Assembly (NCBI GenBank): GCA_963766505.1
Contig: CAVYAL010000005.1
Coordinates: forward strand, 1,364,001-1,428,000
Reading direction: 5' to 3'
Origin: DATIRA01 sp963766505
Lineage (GTDB): Bacteria; Pseudomonadota; Gammaproteobacteria; Steroidobacterales; Steroidobacteraceae
Length of the DNA stretch: 64,000 nucleotides
The notes beneath the pieces were generated by a model. The model ran no database searches. It was not told the origin of the DNA and saw only the letters and a program-made list of their open reading frames with translations. A program made the position numbers and the translations under genes. How positions within the stretch are numbered: position 1 is the first letter of the stretch; each line of letters opens with the position of its first letter. Below are positions 47,401 to 56,591 of the stretch, piece after piece.

Positions 47401-48390
47401 TCAGGAAATCTTCACGACAATGCGACCCGTGATCTTGCCTTCGACGTAGGCCGGAAACTGAGCGGGAAGTTCCGGAAAATCGACGAGCTTGCCGCTGATC
47501 CGCGCAAGCGCGGTGGGCTTCAAGTCCGAGGCGATCCGCTCCCAGACCGCGAGGCGCAGTTCCCTCGGCGTCTCGACCGAGTTGATCCCGAGCAGGTTCA
47601 CGCCGCGCAGGATGAATGGCATCACCGTCGTATGCAGTTCCGGGCCTGCAGCGAGGCCGATGCTCGCGATGTTGCCCCAGAAGTCTACCGTGCGGGTGAG
47701 CCAGGCGAGCGTCTCGCCGCCGAGGTTGTCGATCGCGCCGGCCCAGAGCGCCTTCTCGAGCGGACGGCTGCCGGGCTGCAGCTCCTGCCTCGGCAGCACC
47801 CGCGCAGCACCGAGTTCGCGCAGGTAGTCGGCCGCGTCCGGCTTGCCGGTCAGCGCCACCACCTCGTAGCCGCGGCCAGCCAGCATGTTGACCGCGAGGC
47901 TGCCGACGCCGCCGGTCGCGCCGGTCACCAGCACTGGCCCGTTGCCCGGGGCCTGGCCGTTCTGCTCCATGCGGTGGATCGCGAGCGCGGCCGTGAAGCC
48001 GGCCGTGCCGAGCTGCATGGCGGCCCGCTCGTCCAGGCCCTGAGGCAGCGGAATCACCCAGTCGCCCCGGACACGGGCGTACTCGGAATAGCCCCCATCA
48101 TGTGTCTCGCTCAGGCCGCAGCCCGTCACGAGCACCTTCTGGCCGGGCTGGTAGCGGGAATCCTCCGAGCTGACGACCTCGCCGGCCAGGTCGATGCCCC
48201 CGACCAGCGGGAAGCGCCGCAGGATCGGTCCCGCGCCGGTCGCGGCCAGCGCGTCCTTGTAGTTGATCGTCGAATAGGCGACACGGATCACGACCTCGCC
48301 CGCGGCGAGGTCGTCGAGCGTGAGCTCCTCGAAGCGGGGCTCGATGCGACCGTCGTCGCGATGAATCCTGAGCGCGCGGAACTTGTTCAT
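47401..48390 (-). CDS. acuI: AcuI/YhdH-type acryloyl-CoA reductase (quinone oxidoreductase family)
   Basis: This 329-residue MDR-family reductase resembles E. coli YhdH and AcuI, which reduce acryloyl-CoA to propionyl-CoA with NADPH. Motifs: STINYKDALAATGAGPI, FPLVGGIDLAGEV, TGATGGVGSLAVNMLAGRGYEV (nucleotide loop) and the closing GKITGRIVVKIS. No zinc ligands are seen, as expected. Its ATG overlaps the stop of the MBL gene (ATGA) and its stop abuts cysD. The product propionyl-CoA is the substrate of PrpC encoded 4 kb downstream on the same strand. A link to DMSP- or acrylate-derived carbon and sulfur is an inference. Confidence 0.85.
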   Translation of the reverse strand: MNKFRALRIHRDDGRIEPRFEELTLDDLAAGEVVIRVAYSTINYKDALAATGAGPILRRFPLVGGIDLAGEVVSSEDSRYQPGQKVLVTGCGLSETHDGGYSEYARVRGDWVIPLPQGLDERAAMQLGTAGFTAALAIHRMEQNGQAPGNGPVLVTGATGGVGSLAVNMLAGRGYEVVALTGKPDAADYLRELGAARVLPRQELQPGSRPLEKALWAGAIDNLGGETLAWLTRTVDFWGNIASIGLAAGPELHTTVMPFILRGVNLLGINSVETPRELRLAVWERIASDLKPTALARISGKLVDFPELPAQFPAYVEGKITGRIVVKIS

Positions 48391-49358
48391 GTCTGTCGAT
48401 CCAGCCATACCTCGAGACCCGAGGTGTTGAGACGAACGTCGTCGTCGAGAAACCAGTGCCTGCGTTTCGAGTCACCGGCATAGCCGTGCTCGTCGAGCCG
48501 GCGATCGAGGAATTCGAACATGTCGCTGGCGATGCGATCCGAGCGGTCCGGCGCGGTGGCATGCCGTCGCGCGATCGCGACGAATTCATCCACGCCGAGG
48601 TGAAGATCGCGCGCCAGGCGTTCGAGGTCCTCGACCGGCCCGAAGTGCGTCTGGAAGATCCGCCTCGGCCGGTATGCCATCAGGCGGTCGACCGAGGCAT
48701 GCATCGCGTCCGGGTCGAACTGCACCGGCGTCGTGGTCGGGAGCATGAAGGCGCCGGCGGCCGTGTCGAACTCGTGGTAGCAGATGCCGAAATTGTCGCC
48801 GCTGTAGATCTCGGCATGGTCGAGATCCACGACACAGTGGTGATGGCGGGCGTGCCCCGGAGTATGGATGAACTCGAAGCTGCGCCGGCCGAGCTTCAGG
48901 CGGTCGCCGTCCGCTGTCGTCACGACCCGCTCGGCCGGGATCGGCAGCAGTTCTCCGTAAAGCTCCCGGAAGGCGTCTTCCCCGTAGACCTCGATCGAGC
49001 CCGCGATCAGCCGGGCCGGGTCGATCATATGGGGCGCGCCGCGCGGATGCAGCACTGCCCGGGCCGCGGGCAGCGCCGCCATCAGCTGTCCGGCGCCACC
49101 GGCATGATCGAGGTGCACGTGGGTGAGGAAGACGTAATCGACCTGCGCCGGGTCGAGGCCCAGCTCGTCGAGCGCGGCCAGCAGCCTCGGCACCGACCTT
49201 GCGGTACCGGTATCCACGAACGCGGCCCGTCCACCCTCGACGACCAGGTGACTCGCCGCGTGTCCCCGACGCTGGTACAGCGTGTCGATCAGGTAGACGC
49301 CGCCACCGAGCGGCTCGGCGATATGGGCAGCGGGAGCGGGTGCAGCCTCTGTGGTCAC
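48387..49358 (-). CDS. MBL-fold metallohydrolase
   Basis: This 323-residue metallo-beta-lactamase-fold enzyme shows the metal motif LTHVHLDHAGG, later ligands in HTPGHARHHH and SGDNFG, and QTHFGPVEDL near the C-terminus. No signal peptide, so cytoplasmic. Some relatives are thioesterase- or glyoxalase-like, but the substrate is not identifiable. GTG 49356-49358 is preferred, with AGGAG 10 bases upstream. It starts the unit MBL-acuI-cysD-cysNC, with overlapping or abutting stop/start codons throughout. Confidence 0.82.
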   Translation of the reverse strand: MTTEAAPAPAAHIAEPLGGGVYLIDTLYQRRGHAASHLVVEGGRAAFVDTGTARSVPRLLAALDELGLDPAQVDYVFLTHVHLDHAGGAGQLMAALPAARAVLHPRGAPHMIDPARLIAGSIEVYGEDAFRELYGELLPIPAERVVTTADGDRLKLGRRSFEFIHTPGHARHHHCVVDLDHAEIYSGDNFGICYHEFDTAAGAFMLPTTTPVQFDPDAMHASVDRLMAYRPRRIFQTHFGPVEDLERLARDLHLGVDEFVAIARRHATAPDRSDRIASDMFEFLDRRLDEHGYAGDSKRRHWFLDDDVRLNTSGLEVWLDRQT

Positions 49359-49416
49359 GGTCGGCGGCTCCTGTCGGTCGTTGCTCGGACCGTTAAGGGT
49401 GCGACCTGCGCCCGGC

Positions 49417-49450
49417 CAAGACAAGCAGGCCGGGCAATGGCCCGGCCTGC
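49417..49450 (-). terminator. Rho-independent terminator of the cytochrome c4 gene
   Basis: An 11-bp perfect stem (GCAGGCCGGGC at 49425-49435 with GCCCGGCCTGC at 49440-49450) around AATG lies 25 bases past the cytochrome stop. On the minus strand it is followed by TTGTCTTGG. Confidence 0.65.
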
Positions 49451-49474
49451 GATCGATCGCTCGTCAGGTCCGCA

Positions 49475-50104
49475 TCAGCGGCCCGAGCACTTGCCGGCCT
49501 TGCGAATATCGGCGGTAGAGCACAGGCCAGGGCGCTGCGAGGAGTAGTACTCGGCCAGCTCGAGGATGTCCTGGTCGGTCAGCGGGGCCGCCATGCCGCC
49601 CATCACGGCATTCTTGCGCTGCCCGCTGCGGTAGGCCTTGAGAGCCTGCGCCAGGTAGTCCGCATGCTGGCCGGTGAGATTCGGATATTCGGGCAGTATG
49701 CCGACGCCGTCGTTGCCGTGGCAGGCCACGCAGGTCTGGCTCGCTTTCGGTGCCGTGCCGACGGCCCGGCCGGTCGGCTGCAGTTCCTGGCCCGACAGGT
49801 AGGCTGCCATGTCCTGCATGTCCTGTTCGCTCATGCTGGCCGCATGTGCATGCATCGTCGAATGATTGCGCTCCTGGCTCGCATACGCCTTCAGCGCGAC
49901 CACCAGGTAAGCCGCATGCTGGCCGCCCAGCTTCGGCACGCTGTAGACCGGGTAGGCGTTCTGGTAGTTCGGGATGCCATGGCAGCCGTGGCAGGTGTAC
50001 GCCAGCTGCTCGCCACGGGCGACGTCGCCCGCGAAAGCCAGGCCAGGCGCGGCGAGCAACGCGAAGGACAGGCTCAGCGAGAGCCAGGCCGATCTCCAGA
50101 TCAT
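49475..50104 (-). CDS. Dihaem cytochrome c4
   Basis: This 209-residue exported cytochrome has a signal peptide (IWRSAWLSLSLSFALLAAPGLAFA) and two homologous halves, each with one haem c site: CHGCH near the mature N-terminus and CVACH in the second half. Each half has a downstream Met (MSEQDMQDMAAYL and GGMAAPLTDQDILELAEYY) as probable axial ligand. Cytochrome c4 carries electrons to terminal oxidases such as cbb3. ATG 50102-50104 has GGAG 6 bases upstream; an ATG at 50116 is an alternative. Confidence 0.92.
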   Translation of the reverse strand: MIWRSAWLSLSLSFALLAAPGLAFAGDVARGEQLAYTCHGCHGIPNYQNAYPVYSVPKLGGQHAAYLVVALKAYASQERNHSTMHAHAASMSEQDMQDMAAYLSGQELQPTGRAVGTAPKASQTCVACHGNDGVGILPEYPNLTGQHADYLAQALKAYRSGQRKNAVMGGMAAPLTDQDILELAEYYSSQRPGLCSTADIRKAGKCSGR

Positions 50105-50256
50105 TTCCAACTCCATGCGGCATCGGCCTCCCCGCGGCCGAAGGCCCGGCATGGTAATCAAAAGCCTTTCGCGAGTCGAATTCAGGGCCAGGCCCTGGAG
50201 CATGCCCTGCCGTAGACTGGCGGGAGTAACCAGCACGGCCATCCCGGAGGTCCGCC

Positions 50257-50988
50257 ATGTCGATCAGGTCAATCGTTCTTGCCGGCTGCGCGGCCGCGAG
50301 CCTGCTTGCCGGCCCCGCGGCCCACGCCAGCGAGGATCCCCAGCGGACCGTCGCCGTGGCCGGGCGCGGCGAGGTCACTGCACAGCCGGACATCGCCTTC
50401 CTCACGCTGGGCGTCGAGGCACGCGACCCCTCGATGGAGGTCGCACGCAAGTCAGTGAACGACACGATCGGCCGTGTGCTGGCCCTCTGCAAGGACCTCG
50501 GCATCGATTCGAACCTGGTCGGCGCGACCCGCCTGCAGGTCCAGCCCGACTACAGCTGGAACGAGCAGCAGCGCAAGCGCGTGCTGGAGGGCTACGTCGT
50601 GAGCCGGCAGGTCAGGGTCGAGCTGCGGGATCTCGAGAAGCTCGGCGCGCTGATCGAGCGGGCCATCGATACCGGCGTGAACCAGGCCTCCGATCCGATG
50701 CTGGACTCCAGCCGCAGAAAGGACCTGGAACGTGAAGCGCTGGCCCGTGCCGTCGAGGACGCGCGGCTCAACGCCGAGACGCTGGCCCGCGCGGCGGGCA
50801 TGGGGCTCGGACCCGTCAGGCACCTGAACGCCGGCGGGGCGCCGCCGGTCACGCCGATGTACCGCTCCACGATGGCCATGGCGGATGCGCCGGCCCCGCC
50901 GCCGCCCGCGGAGGCCAGCTACCAGGTCGGCGACATGCGGTTCACGGCCAGCGTATCGGCGGAATACGACCTGCTGCAGCGACGCTAG
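50257..50988 (+). CDS. Exported SIMPL-domain protein
   Basis: This 243-residue protein has a signal peptide (ending AHASED) and a SIMPL (DUF541) domain. Typical features: RTVAVAGRGEVTAQPDIAFLTLGVEA at the start, ISKSLGI-like LCKDLGIDSNLVGATRLQVQPDY, and the AL..AVEDAR.NAE.LA helix. SIMPL proteins are periplasmic or outer-membrane associated, with suggested roles in oxidative-stress tolerance. It is divergent from cytochrome c4. A ribosome site GGAGG is present 9 bases before the ATG. Confidence 0.88.
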   Translation: MSIRSIVLAGCAAASLLAGPAAHASEDPQRTVAVAGRGEVTAQPDIAFLTLGVEARDPSMEVARKSVNDTIGRVLALCKDLGIDSNLVGATRLQVQPDYSWNEQQRKRVLEGYVVSRQVRVELRDLEKLGALIERAIDTGVNQASDPMLDSSRRKDLEREALARAVEDARLNAETLARAAGMGLGPVRHLNAGGAPPVTPMYRSTMAMADAPAPPPPAEASYQVGDMRFTASVSAEYDLLQRR

Positions 50989-51021
50989 CGCGCCGGCTGC
51001 GGCGGCGCCAGCCGCAGCGTC

Positions 51022-51309
51022 TCAGGAGGGCAGGCGGTCGACGATCAGGACCGTCCCGTCCACGCCGGTCACGCGTACCCTCGTCCCGGCGGCCAGGTCG
51101 GGACCGCGCAGGCGCCAGCGGCGGGTGCCGACCCGGGCCCGGCCCCTGCCCCCCCGGATGTCCTCCTCGAGGGTCAGCACCTGGCCGATGTAGCGCTCTG
51201 CGGTACGAACCGGCGAGGAGGGGCTCTCGAGGTCCCGCTGCTGCACCCGGTACTCGCGCCAGAAATACAGCCCAAAGACCGTCGATGCGAAAAGCAGGAA
51301 CCAGGTCAT
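51022..51309 (-). CDS. Short NfeD-like protein
   Basis: This 95-residue protein has one N-terminal TM segment (WFLLFASTVFGLYFW) and a C-terminal OB-fold NfeD domain: GQVLTLEEDIRGGRGRARVGTRRWRL followed by AAGTRVRVTGVDGTVLIVDRL. Complete NfeD proteins have three or four TM segments and sit beside a stomatin-like gene; here neither is present. It converges with the SIMPL gene. Role unknown. Confidence 0.75.
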   Translation of the reverse strand: MTWFLLFASTVFGLYFWREYRVQQRDLESPSSPVRTAERYIGQVLTLEEDIRGGRGRARVGTRRWRLRGPDLAAGTRVRVTGVDGTVLIVDRLPS

Positions 51310-51407
51310 TCAAATCGTTCCGGAACGGACTGCCGCCATGCTCGCAGCGGTTTCCCGATGGCTCAACTCCCGGCCGCGCTGCGGAAAAGGGAACTGTGAT
51401 TGGCCAC

Positions 51408-53052
51408 TCAGTTCGCGTCGTCGAACCAGAGGTCCTTGCTGTACTGCACGTTCATGACGTTGTCGGACCAACCCCGCAGGTAGGGTTTCACGAGGTGCTT
51501 GTTGACGTAGAAGTAAAGCGGCAGCACGGGATGATCGGCCAGCATCGTCGCCTCGGCCTGCTCGAGCAGCAATCGTCTACGCGCTGGTTCGGGCTCCTCC
51601 CTCGCCTGGGCCAGCAGCTCGTCGTAGCGCGGGTTCGAGTAGCCGGTCAGGTTGATCCCGAAATCGCTCTGCAGCAGCTGGGCGAATGAGTAGGCGTCGT
51701 TGTAGTCGCCGATCCAGCTGGAGCGGAATACCTGCGTCTCGGTCCGTGCCTGGATGCTCTGCAGCAGGGCCCGGAATTCCTCCGCATGCAGCGTCGACTG
51801 CACCCCGAGGGTCTCTTTCCACATCGCCGCCACCGCCACCGCGAGTCGATTGTGGACCTCGCCGGTGTTGTAGCGAATCTCGACCTCGAGCGGTCGCTGG
51901 TCCGAGTAGCCCGCGCGACTGTACAGCTCGCGTGCCTCGGCTACCCGCTGCGCGTAGGGCCAGTCGGCATAGTCGAAGCGCTGTGGCGTGTAGTCGGCCG
52001 TGCCCGGGGGCACCCAGCCATAGGCGGGCGATTCGCCCACGCCGGTGACCGCGCTGGTGAGTCTCTCGCGGTCGATCACCATCGACAGTGCCCGCCTCAG
52101 TTCCGGCGAATCCCGGAACGGAGGACGCGTCAGGTTGAAGCCGTAGTAGTAGACGCTCAGCTGCGGCGAGACGTGCAGCTGCGATCCGAGATTCTCCCGG
52201 ATCCAGCGGAACTGCGGCGGCGGGACCACATAGGTCACGTCCAGCTGCCCGGCCCGGTACTGTCGGAACTCGGTCGCGGCGTCATCGACCTGCAGGTAAT
52301 GAACCCGCTCGAGCCGGGTCGCGGCATCGTTCCAGTAGTGAGGATTGCGCCGTGCTGCGACGTGCGAGCCGACGACCCATTCCTCGAGCACGAATGCCCC
52401 GTTCGACACCAGCTCCCCCGGGGCCGGGAAACCCGACCCGTCCCCGGCCAGCACACTCGCGTGGACCGGAAAGCTGCTCGGGTGCGAGAGCAGGCCGAGC
52501 ACGTACGGCGCCGGGTGTTCGAGCGTCAGCACCACGGTATTCGGGTCAGGCGCCGCGACGCCGAGCTCCTCGGGCCGCTTCTCGCCGCGCGAGACCTCCC
52601 GGGCATTCAGCAACGCCTCGAGCGCCTGTGCATACGGTGAAGCGGTCGCGGGATCCACGAGCCGTCGCAACCCCGCGACGAAGTCCGCCGCTACGACGGC
52701 GATCGCCGTTCGACCAGCGCAGCCCCTCGCGCAGCCGGAACGTGTACACGCGACCGTCCTCGGAAATGCTCCAGCTCTCGGCGGCGGCCGGCACCGGCTG
52801 GCCGTCCACGCCGACGGCGGTCAGGCCTTCGAAGACGTCGCGCAGGATGTTCATCGACGCGTCGGTGCGCGCGCGCTGTGGATCGAGCGAGTCCGGTTCG
52901 CGACCGTTGCCGCGCCGCAGCGTCTGCCCGGCCGCAGCGGCGGCGCCTTGCTCGTTCGCGACAGGCGCCGGGTCGGGACCTCCGCAACCGGACAGCACGG
53001 CAAGCGCAAGCGTGAGAACCGCGCCGCATCTTGAGCGGCGGCACTCAGCCAC
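51408..53052 (-). pseudogene. Peptide ABC transporter substrate-binding lipoprotein (OppA-like), frameshifted
   Basis: Two frames together give a complete OppA-type lipoprotein of about 545 residues. The first part (53052 down to about 52700) has a lipobox signal ending LSGCGG and the start RRGNGREPDSLDPQRARTDASMNILRDVFEGL. It reads correctly to LREGLRWSNGD. The second part continues in the next frame with VVAADFVAGLRRLVDPATA and runs to the stop at 51408 (SKDLWFDDAN). One extra base near 52698-52706 explains the break. Without it the gene would be intact, so sequence error is a real alternative. The GTG start overlaps the end of mnmG. No opp permease or ATPase genes are near. Confidence 0.85.
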
Positions 53053-54973
53053 CGCTGACCGCCCTTCGATCCGCGGCAGAGCGCAGCTCGTGCCGTTTCA
53101 GGTGGACGAGCAGCAGCGAGATGGCCGCCGGCGTCACGCCCGGAATTCGCGCAGCCTGCCCGACCGTCGCCGGCCGGATCTCTGCGAGGCGCTGCCGAAC
53201 TTCGTTGGAGAGTCCCGTAACTGCGCCGTAGTCGAGGTCCTCGGGCAACCGCGCGTCCTCGTTGCGTCGCTGTCGCTCGATCTCCTCGTGCTGCCGCTCG
53301 ATGTAGCCAGCGTATTTCGCCTGGACCTCCACCTGCAGCGGCACCTGGGAGCACAGCCGTTCGTCCTGCTGCCACCAACGTGGCCCGCCGCCGAGCGCGT
53401 CGACCAGCTCCGCATAGCCGAGAGCCGGGCGACGCAGCAGCTCGAGCGCACGCTGCTCGCGGCCGAGCTCACCGCCGAGCGTGCCGGCGAGCTGCTCCGC
53501 AGCCGGGCTACCCGGCCGGATCCAGCTCGTCTGCAGCTCGGCGAGTTCCTCGTCCACCGCCTGCCGCTTGCGCTCCAGCAGCTGCCAGCGCTCCTCGCTC
53601 ACAAGACCCAGCTCCCGGCCAACCGGCGTGAGCCGCAGGTCGGCGTTGTCCTCGCGCAGCGTGAGCCGGTATTCGGCGCGGCTCGTGAACATCCGGTAGG
53701 GCTCAGGCGCGCCGCGCGTGATCAGGTCGTCGATCAGCACGCCGATGTAGGCCTCGCTGCGCCGCGGCCACCACGGCGCGCGATCCTGCACGGCCAGCGC
53801 CGCGTTGATGCCGGCGACGATGCCCTGCGCCGCTGCCTCCTCGTAGCCGGTCGTGCCGTTGATCTGCCCGGCAAAGTACAGTCCGGCGACCGGGCGCGTC
53901 TCGAGCGAAGGACGCAGGTCGCGAGGGTCGAAGAAGTCGTACTCGATCGCATAACCCGGGCGGGTGACGTGCGCCTGCTCGAACCCCCGGATGCTGCGCA
54001 CGAACTCGATCTGCACGTCGAACGGCAGGCTGGTCGAGATCCCGTTCGGGTAGATCTCATGCGTATCGAGCCCCTCGGGCTCGATGAAGACCTGGTGCGA
54101 AGGCTTCTCGGCGAATCGCGCGACCTTGTCCTCGACCGACGGGCAATACCGTGGACCCACGCCTTCGATCAGGCCCGTGAACATCGGTGAGCGGGCCGAG
54201 CCGGCCCTGATCAGTTCGTGCGTACGCTCGTTGGTGGCCGTGATCCAGCAGCTCACCTGTCGCGGGTGATCCGCACGGCGACCGAGACAGGAGAATACCG
54301 GCACCGGCTCGTCGCCCGGCTGCTCGATCAGCCCGGAGTAATCCACGGTTCGCCCGTCGATGCGTGGAGGCGTGCCGGTTTTCAGGCGCCCGACCCGCAG
54401 TGGCAGTTCGCGCAGGCGCTCGGCCAGGCGGTTCGAGGCCGGATCGCCCGCGCGGCCGCCAGCATGCTGCTCGAGTCCGACGTGTATCCGGCCGCGCAGG
54501 AAGGTCCCGACCGTGAGGACCACGCAGGGCGCGGCGAATACGAGCCCGGTACGGGTCACCACGCCGCGGACCTTGTGGCCCTCGAGCACCAGGTCGGCTA
54601 TTTCCTGCTGGAAAAGCTGCAGCCCCGGCTGGTTCTCCAGCATGCTGCGGACCGCCCGCTTGTAGAGGCTGCGATCCGCCTGCGCCCGGGTCGCCCGGAC
54701 GGCGGGCCCCTTGCTCGCATTCAGCGTCCGGAAGTGAATGCCCGAGAGGTCCGCGGCCCGGGCCATCGCGCCGCCCAGCGCGTCGATTTCCTTGACCAGG
54801 TGGCCCTTGCCGATGCCCCCGATCGCCGGGTTGCAACTCATCTGCCCGAGCGCCTCGATGCTCTGGGTGACGAGCAGCGTGCGGCATCCCATCCGGGCCG
54901 CCGCCAGGGCCGCTTCGGTCCCCGCGTGGCCGCCGCCGACCACGATGACCTGGTAGTTCTCGGTGAATCTCAC
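53045..54973 (-). CDS. mnmG: tRNA uridine-5-carboxymethylaminomethyl modification enzyme MnmG
   Basis: MnmG (642 residues), also GidA, with MnmE installs the cmnm5 group on wobble U34. FAD loop VVGGGHAGTEAALAAARMG, the family signature GPRYCPSVEDKVARFAEK with its conserved Cys, and the C-terminal helical domain ending around LRSAADRR. GTG 54971-54973 is chosen because GGAAAG lies 9 bases upstream and the protein then begins RFTENYQVIVVGGG; a TTG at 55000 is possible. In most gammaproteobacteria rsmG follows directly. Here an OppA-like gene does. Confidence 0.96.
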   Translation of the reverse strand: MRFTENYQVIVVGGGHAGTEAALAAARMGCRTLLVTQSIEALGQMSCNPAIGGIGKGHLVKEIDALGGAMARAADLSGIHFRTLNASKGPAVRATRAQADRSLYKRAVRSMLENQPGLQLFQQEIADLVLEGHKVRGVVTRTGLVFAAPCVVLTVGTFLRGRIHVGLEQHAGGRAGDPASNRLAERLRELPLRVGRLKTGTPPRIDGRTVDYSGLIEQPGDEPVPVFSCLGRRADHPRQVSCWITATNERTHELIRAGSARSPMFTGLIEGVGPRYCPSVEDKVARFAEKPSHQVFIEPEGLDTHEIYPNGISTSLPFDVQIEFVRSIRGFEQAHVTRPGYAIEYDFFDPRDLRPSLETRPVAGLYFAGQINGTTGYEEAAAQGIVAGINAALAVQDRAPWWPRRSEAYIGVLIDDLITRGAPEPYRMFTSRAEYRLTLREDNADLRLTPVGRELGLVSEERWQLLERKRQAVDEELAELQTSWIRPGSPAAEQLAGTLGGELGREQRALELLRRPALGYAELVDALGGGPRWWQQDERLCSQVPLQVEVQAKYAGYIERQHEEIERQRRNEDARLPEDLDYGAVTGLSNEVRQRLAEIRPATVGQAARIPGVTPAAISLLLVHLKRHELRSAADRRAVSGG

Positions 54974-55048
54974 TGCAACGCTCTTTCCAAGGGCCGCCAA
55001 TTGTACGGCGGGCGCTCACGCCGGGAGCAGTCGGCCTGACCGATCCGG

Positions 55049-55489
55049 TCAGCTGGCGAGGTCACCGGCCCGCCCGGACCGGGGCACCCGGGCCACCAGC
55101 GCCGCGCGATGCCTCGCCAGCTCACGCCGGTATGCAGACAGGCGCAGCGCCGCGAAACGCCGCGCCTGTCGCTCGAAACGATTCTCCCAATAGCCACGCC
55201 GCAGCGATTCGAGCAGGTAGCTCATGATGCTGAGCCGGCCGCGATTCCACTGCCGGAGCACGTGGAAATACTCGTGCAGCACCAGCTGCGGGTCGGCGAG
55301 GAAATCCTCCAGCGAGCCGGCGAGCAGGATGCGGTTGCGCCGCGTCGTCGCCCGGGCACCCAGATGCAGCCGCGCGTAGCGCGAATTCTCGATCAACTCC
55401 ACCTGGTGCGCCGGTTCGCCGAACAGCTCCTCGAGCGAGGCGAGCAGCTCCGGCGGCAGGCAATCGGCGGAACGCACGGCACGGCCCAC
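55049..55489 (-). CDS. Hypothetical protein with HEYFH zinc-binding motif
   Basis: This 146-residue protein contains HEYFHVLRQW at about residues 72-81, a gluzincin-like His-Glu-x-x-His motif. It also has an SRYARLHLGARATTRRNRI segment and an Arg-rich C-terminus. It resembles the DUF4157-like metalloprotease fold in layout, but no third ligand can be assigned. No signal peptide. It starts at GTG 55487-55489 next to the stop of the dehydrogenase gene, so it is probably in the same transcript. Function unknown. Confidence 0.65.
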   Translation of the reverse strand: MGRAVRSADCLPPELLASLEELFGEPAHQVELIENSRYARLHLGARATTRRNRILLAGSLEDFLADPQLVLHEYFHVLRQWNRGRLSIMSYLLESLRRGYWENRFERQARRFAALRLSAYRRELARHRAALVARVPRSGRAGDLAS

Positions 55490-55497
55490 GATCGGTC

Positions 55498-56484
55498 TCA
55501 GCGGCGCGGCACGATCAGGATCTTGCCATTGCGCTCGCCGGAGGCAGCGGCAGCCACGGCTTCACGGATCTCGCTGAGGTCGTAGGTCGCCTGGACCCGG
55601 GCGTGCAGCTTGCCGGTGGCGATCAGCCGCGCCACCTCCCCGATCAGGGCCGCACGCTCCTCAGCCGTCGCGTCCCGGTACCAGAGCGCGAGCCAGAAGC
55701 CGCGCAGCGTCAGGTCGCGGAAGACGAAGGCACTGGGCTGGATCACGCAGGGCTGCCCGCTCATGCGCCCGTAGTTCACCAGCGTCGCGCCCGGTGCGAG
55801 GCACTCTGCAAGCCGCCCGATCGCCTCGCCGGCGACCGCGTCGATCCCGAGCCTGATCCCGGCGCCGCCGGTGGCCTCGGCGACCCGTCCAGCGAGCCCG
55901 TCGCCGTCGACCAGCACGACGTCGCCCCCGGCCTCGCGCACCGCCTCGACCGCGTCATCCCGCCGCACGATGTTGACGGTATGCAGTCCGCGGAGCCGTG
56001 CGAGCTGCACGAGATAGGTACCCACCGCGGAGTTGGCCGCGTTCTGCAGGACCCAGTCGCCCGGCTCGAGGTCCACGAACTCGCGCAGCAGCAGCAGTGC
56101 GGTGGGCGGGTTCACGGTCATCATCGCGAGCTGCTGCGGGTCCGCTTCGTTCGGCAGCGGCACCAGCGTCGACGCGTCCGCGACCAGGTGCGTGCTCCAG
56201 GTACCCGACTGCGGTGGCAGCAGCACGGTCTGGCCGACGGGCGGCCCGGCAGTCGCTGGACCGAGCTCGGCGATTCGCCCGACGCCTTCGTTGCCGCCGA
56301 TCGCGGGCAGCGGCGGCAGCAGCCCGTATTCGCCGGTCAGCGTCAGCACGTCGGAAGGATTGATCGGTGCTGCGAGCACCTCGATCAGCGCCTGCCCAGC
56401 CTGCAGCGTCGGCCGCGGGAACTCGACCGCGCGAATCACGTCCTGCGGTACAGGTCCGCGGCGATCGTACTGTGCTCTGAGCAT
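55498..56484 (-). CDS. Zinc-independent MDR dehydrogenase (MECR/enoyl-reductase-like)
   Basis: This 328-residue medium-chain reductase resembles mitochondrial 2-enoyl thioester reductases. N-terminal GroES-like domain (AAPINPSDVLTLTGEYG, IGGNEGVGRIAELG), then the NAD(P)-binding domain (VLQNAANSAVGTYLVQLARLRG). The NPPTALLLLREF segment is typical of MECR/Etr1. Substrates in this family are enoyl-ACP or enoyl-CoA; the true one is uncertain. GAGGAG lies 7 bases before ATG 56482-56484. It occupies the usual mnmE-mnmG joint together with the HEYFH gene. Confidence 0.85.
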   Translation of the reverse strand: MLRAQYDRRGPVPQDVIRAVEFPRPTLQAGQALIEVLAAPINPSDVLTLTGEYGLLPPLPAIGGNEGVGRIAELGPATAGPPVGQTVLLPPQSGTWSTHLVADASTLVPLPNEADPQQLAMMTVNPPTALLLLREFVDLEPGDWVLQNAANSAVGTYLVQLARLRGLHTVNIVRRDDAVEAVREAGGDVVLVDGDGLAGRVAEATGGAGIRLGIDAVAGEAIGRLAECLAPGATLVNYGRMSGQPCVIQPSAFVFRDLTLRGFWLALWYRDATAEERAALIGEVARLIATGKLHARVQATYDLSEIREAVAAAASGERNGKILIVPRR

Positions 56485-56497
56485 GCCGTTACTCCTC

Positions 56498-56517
56498 AAA
56501 AGGGGACAGATTTATTT
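56498..56517 (+). repeat. Orphan GGGGACAGATTTATTT-type motif
   Basis: AAAAGGGGACAGATTTATTT lies between mnmE and the MECR-like gene. Near-identical strings occur beside REP-associated transposase genes in many proteobacteria (established pattern, from memory). No transposase gene is present here, so it may be a solo remnant. Confidence 0.4.
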
Positions 56518-56591
56518 GCAGCGATGCTCGCCATTATGGCGACCGGCAGCACTGCGCACGCTTCGATCGTGCCGGTCGGCCCGATGTCCGT

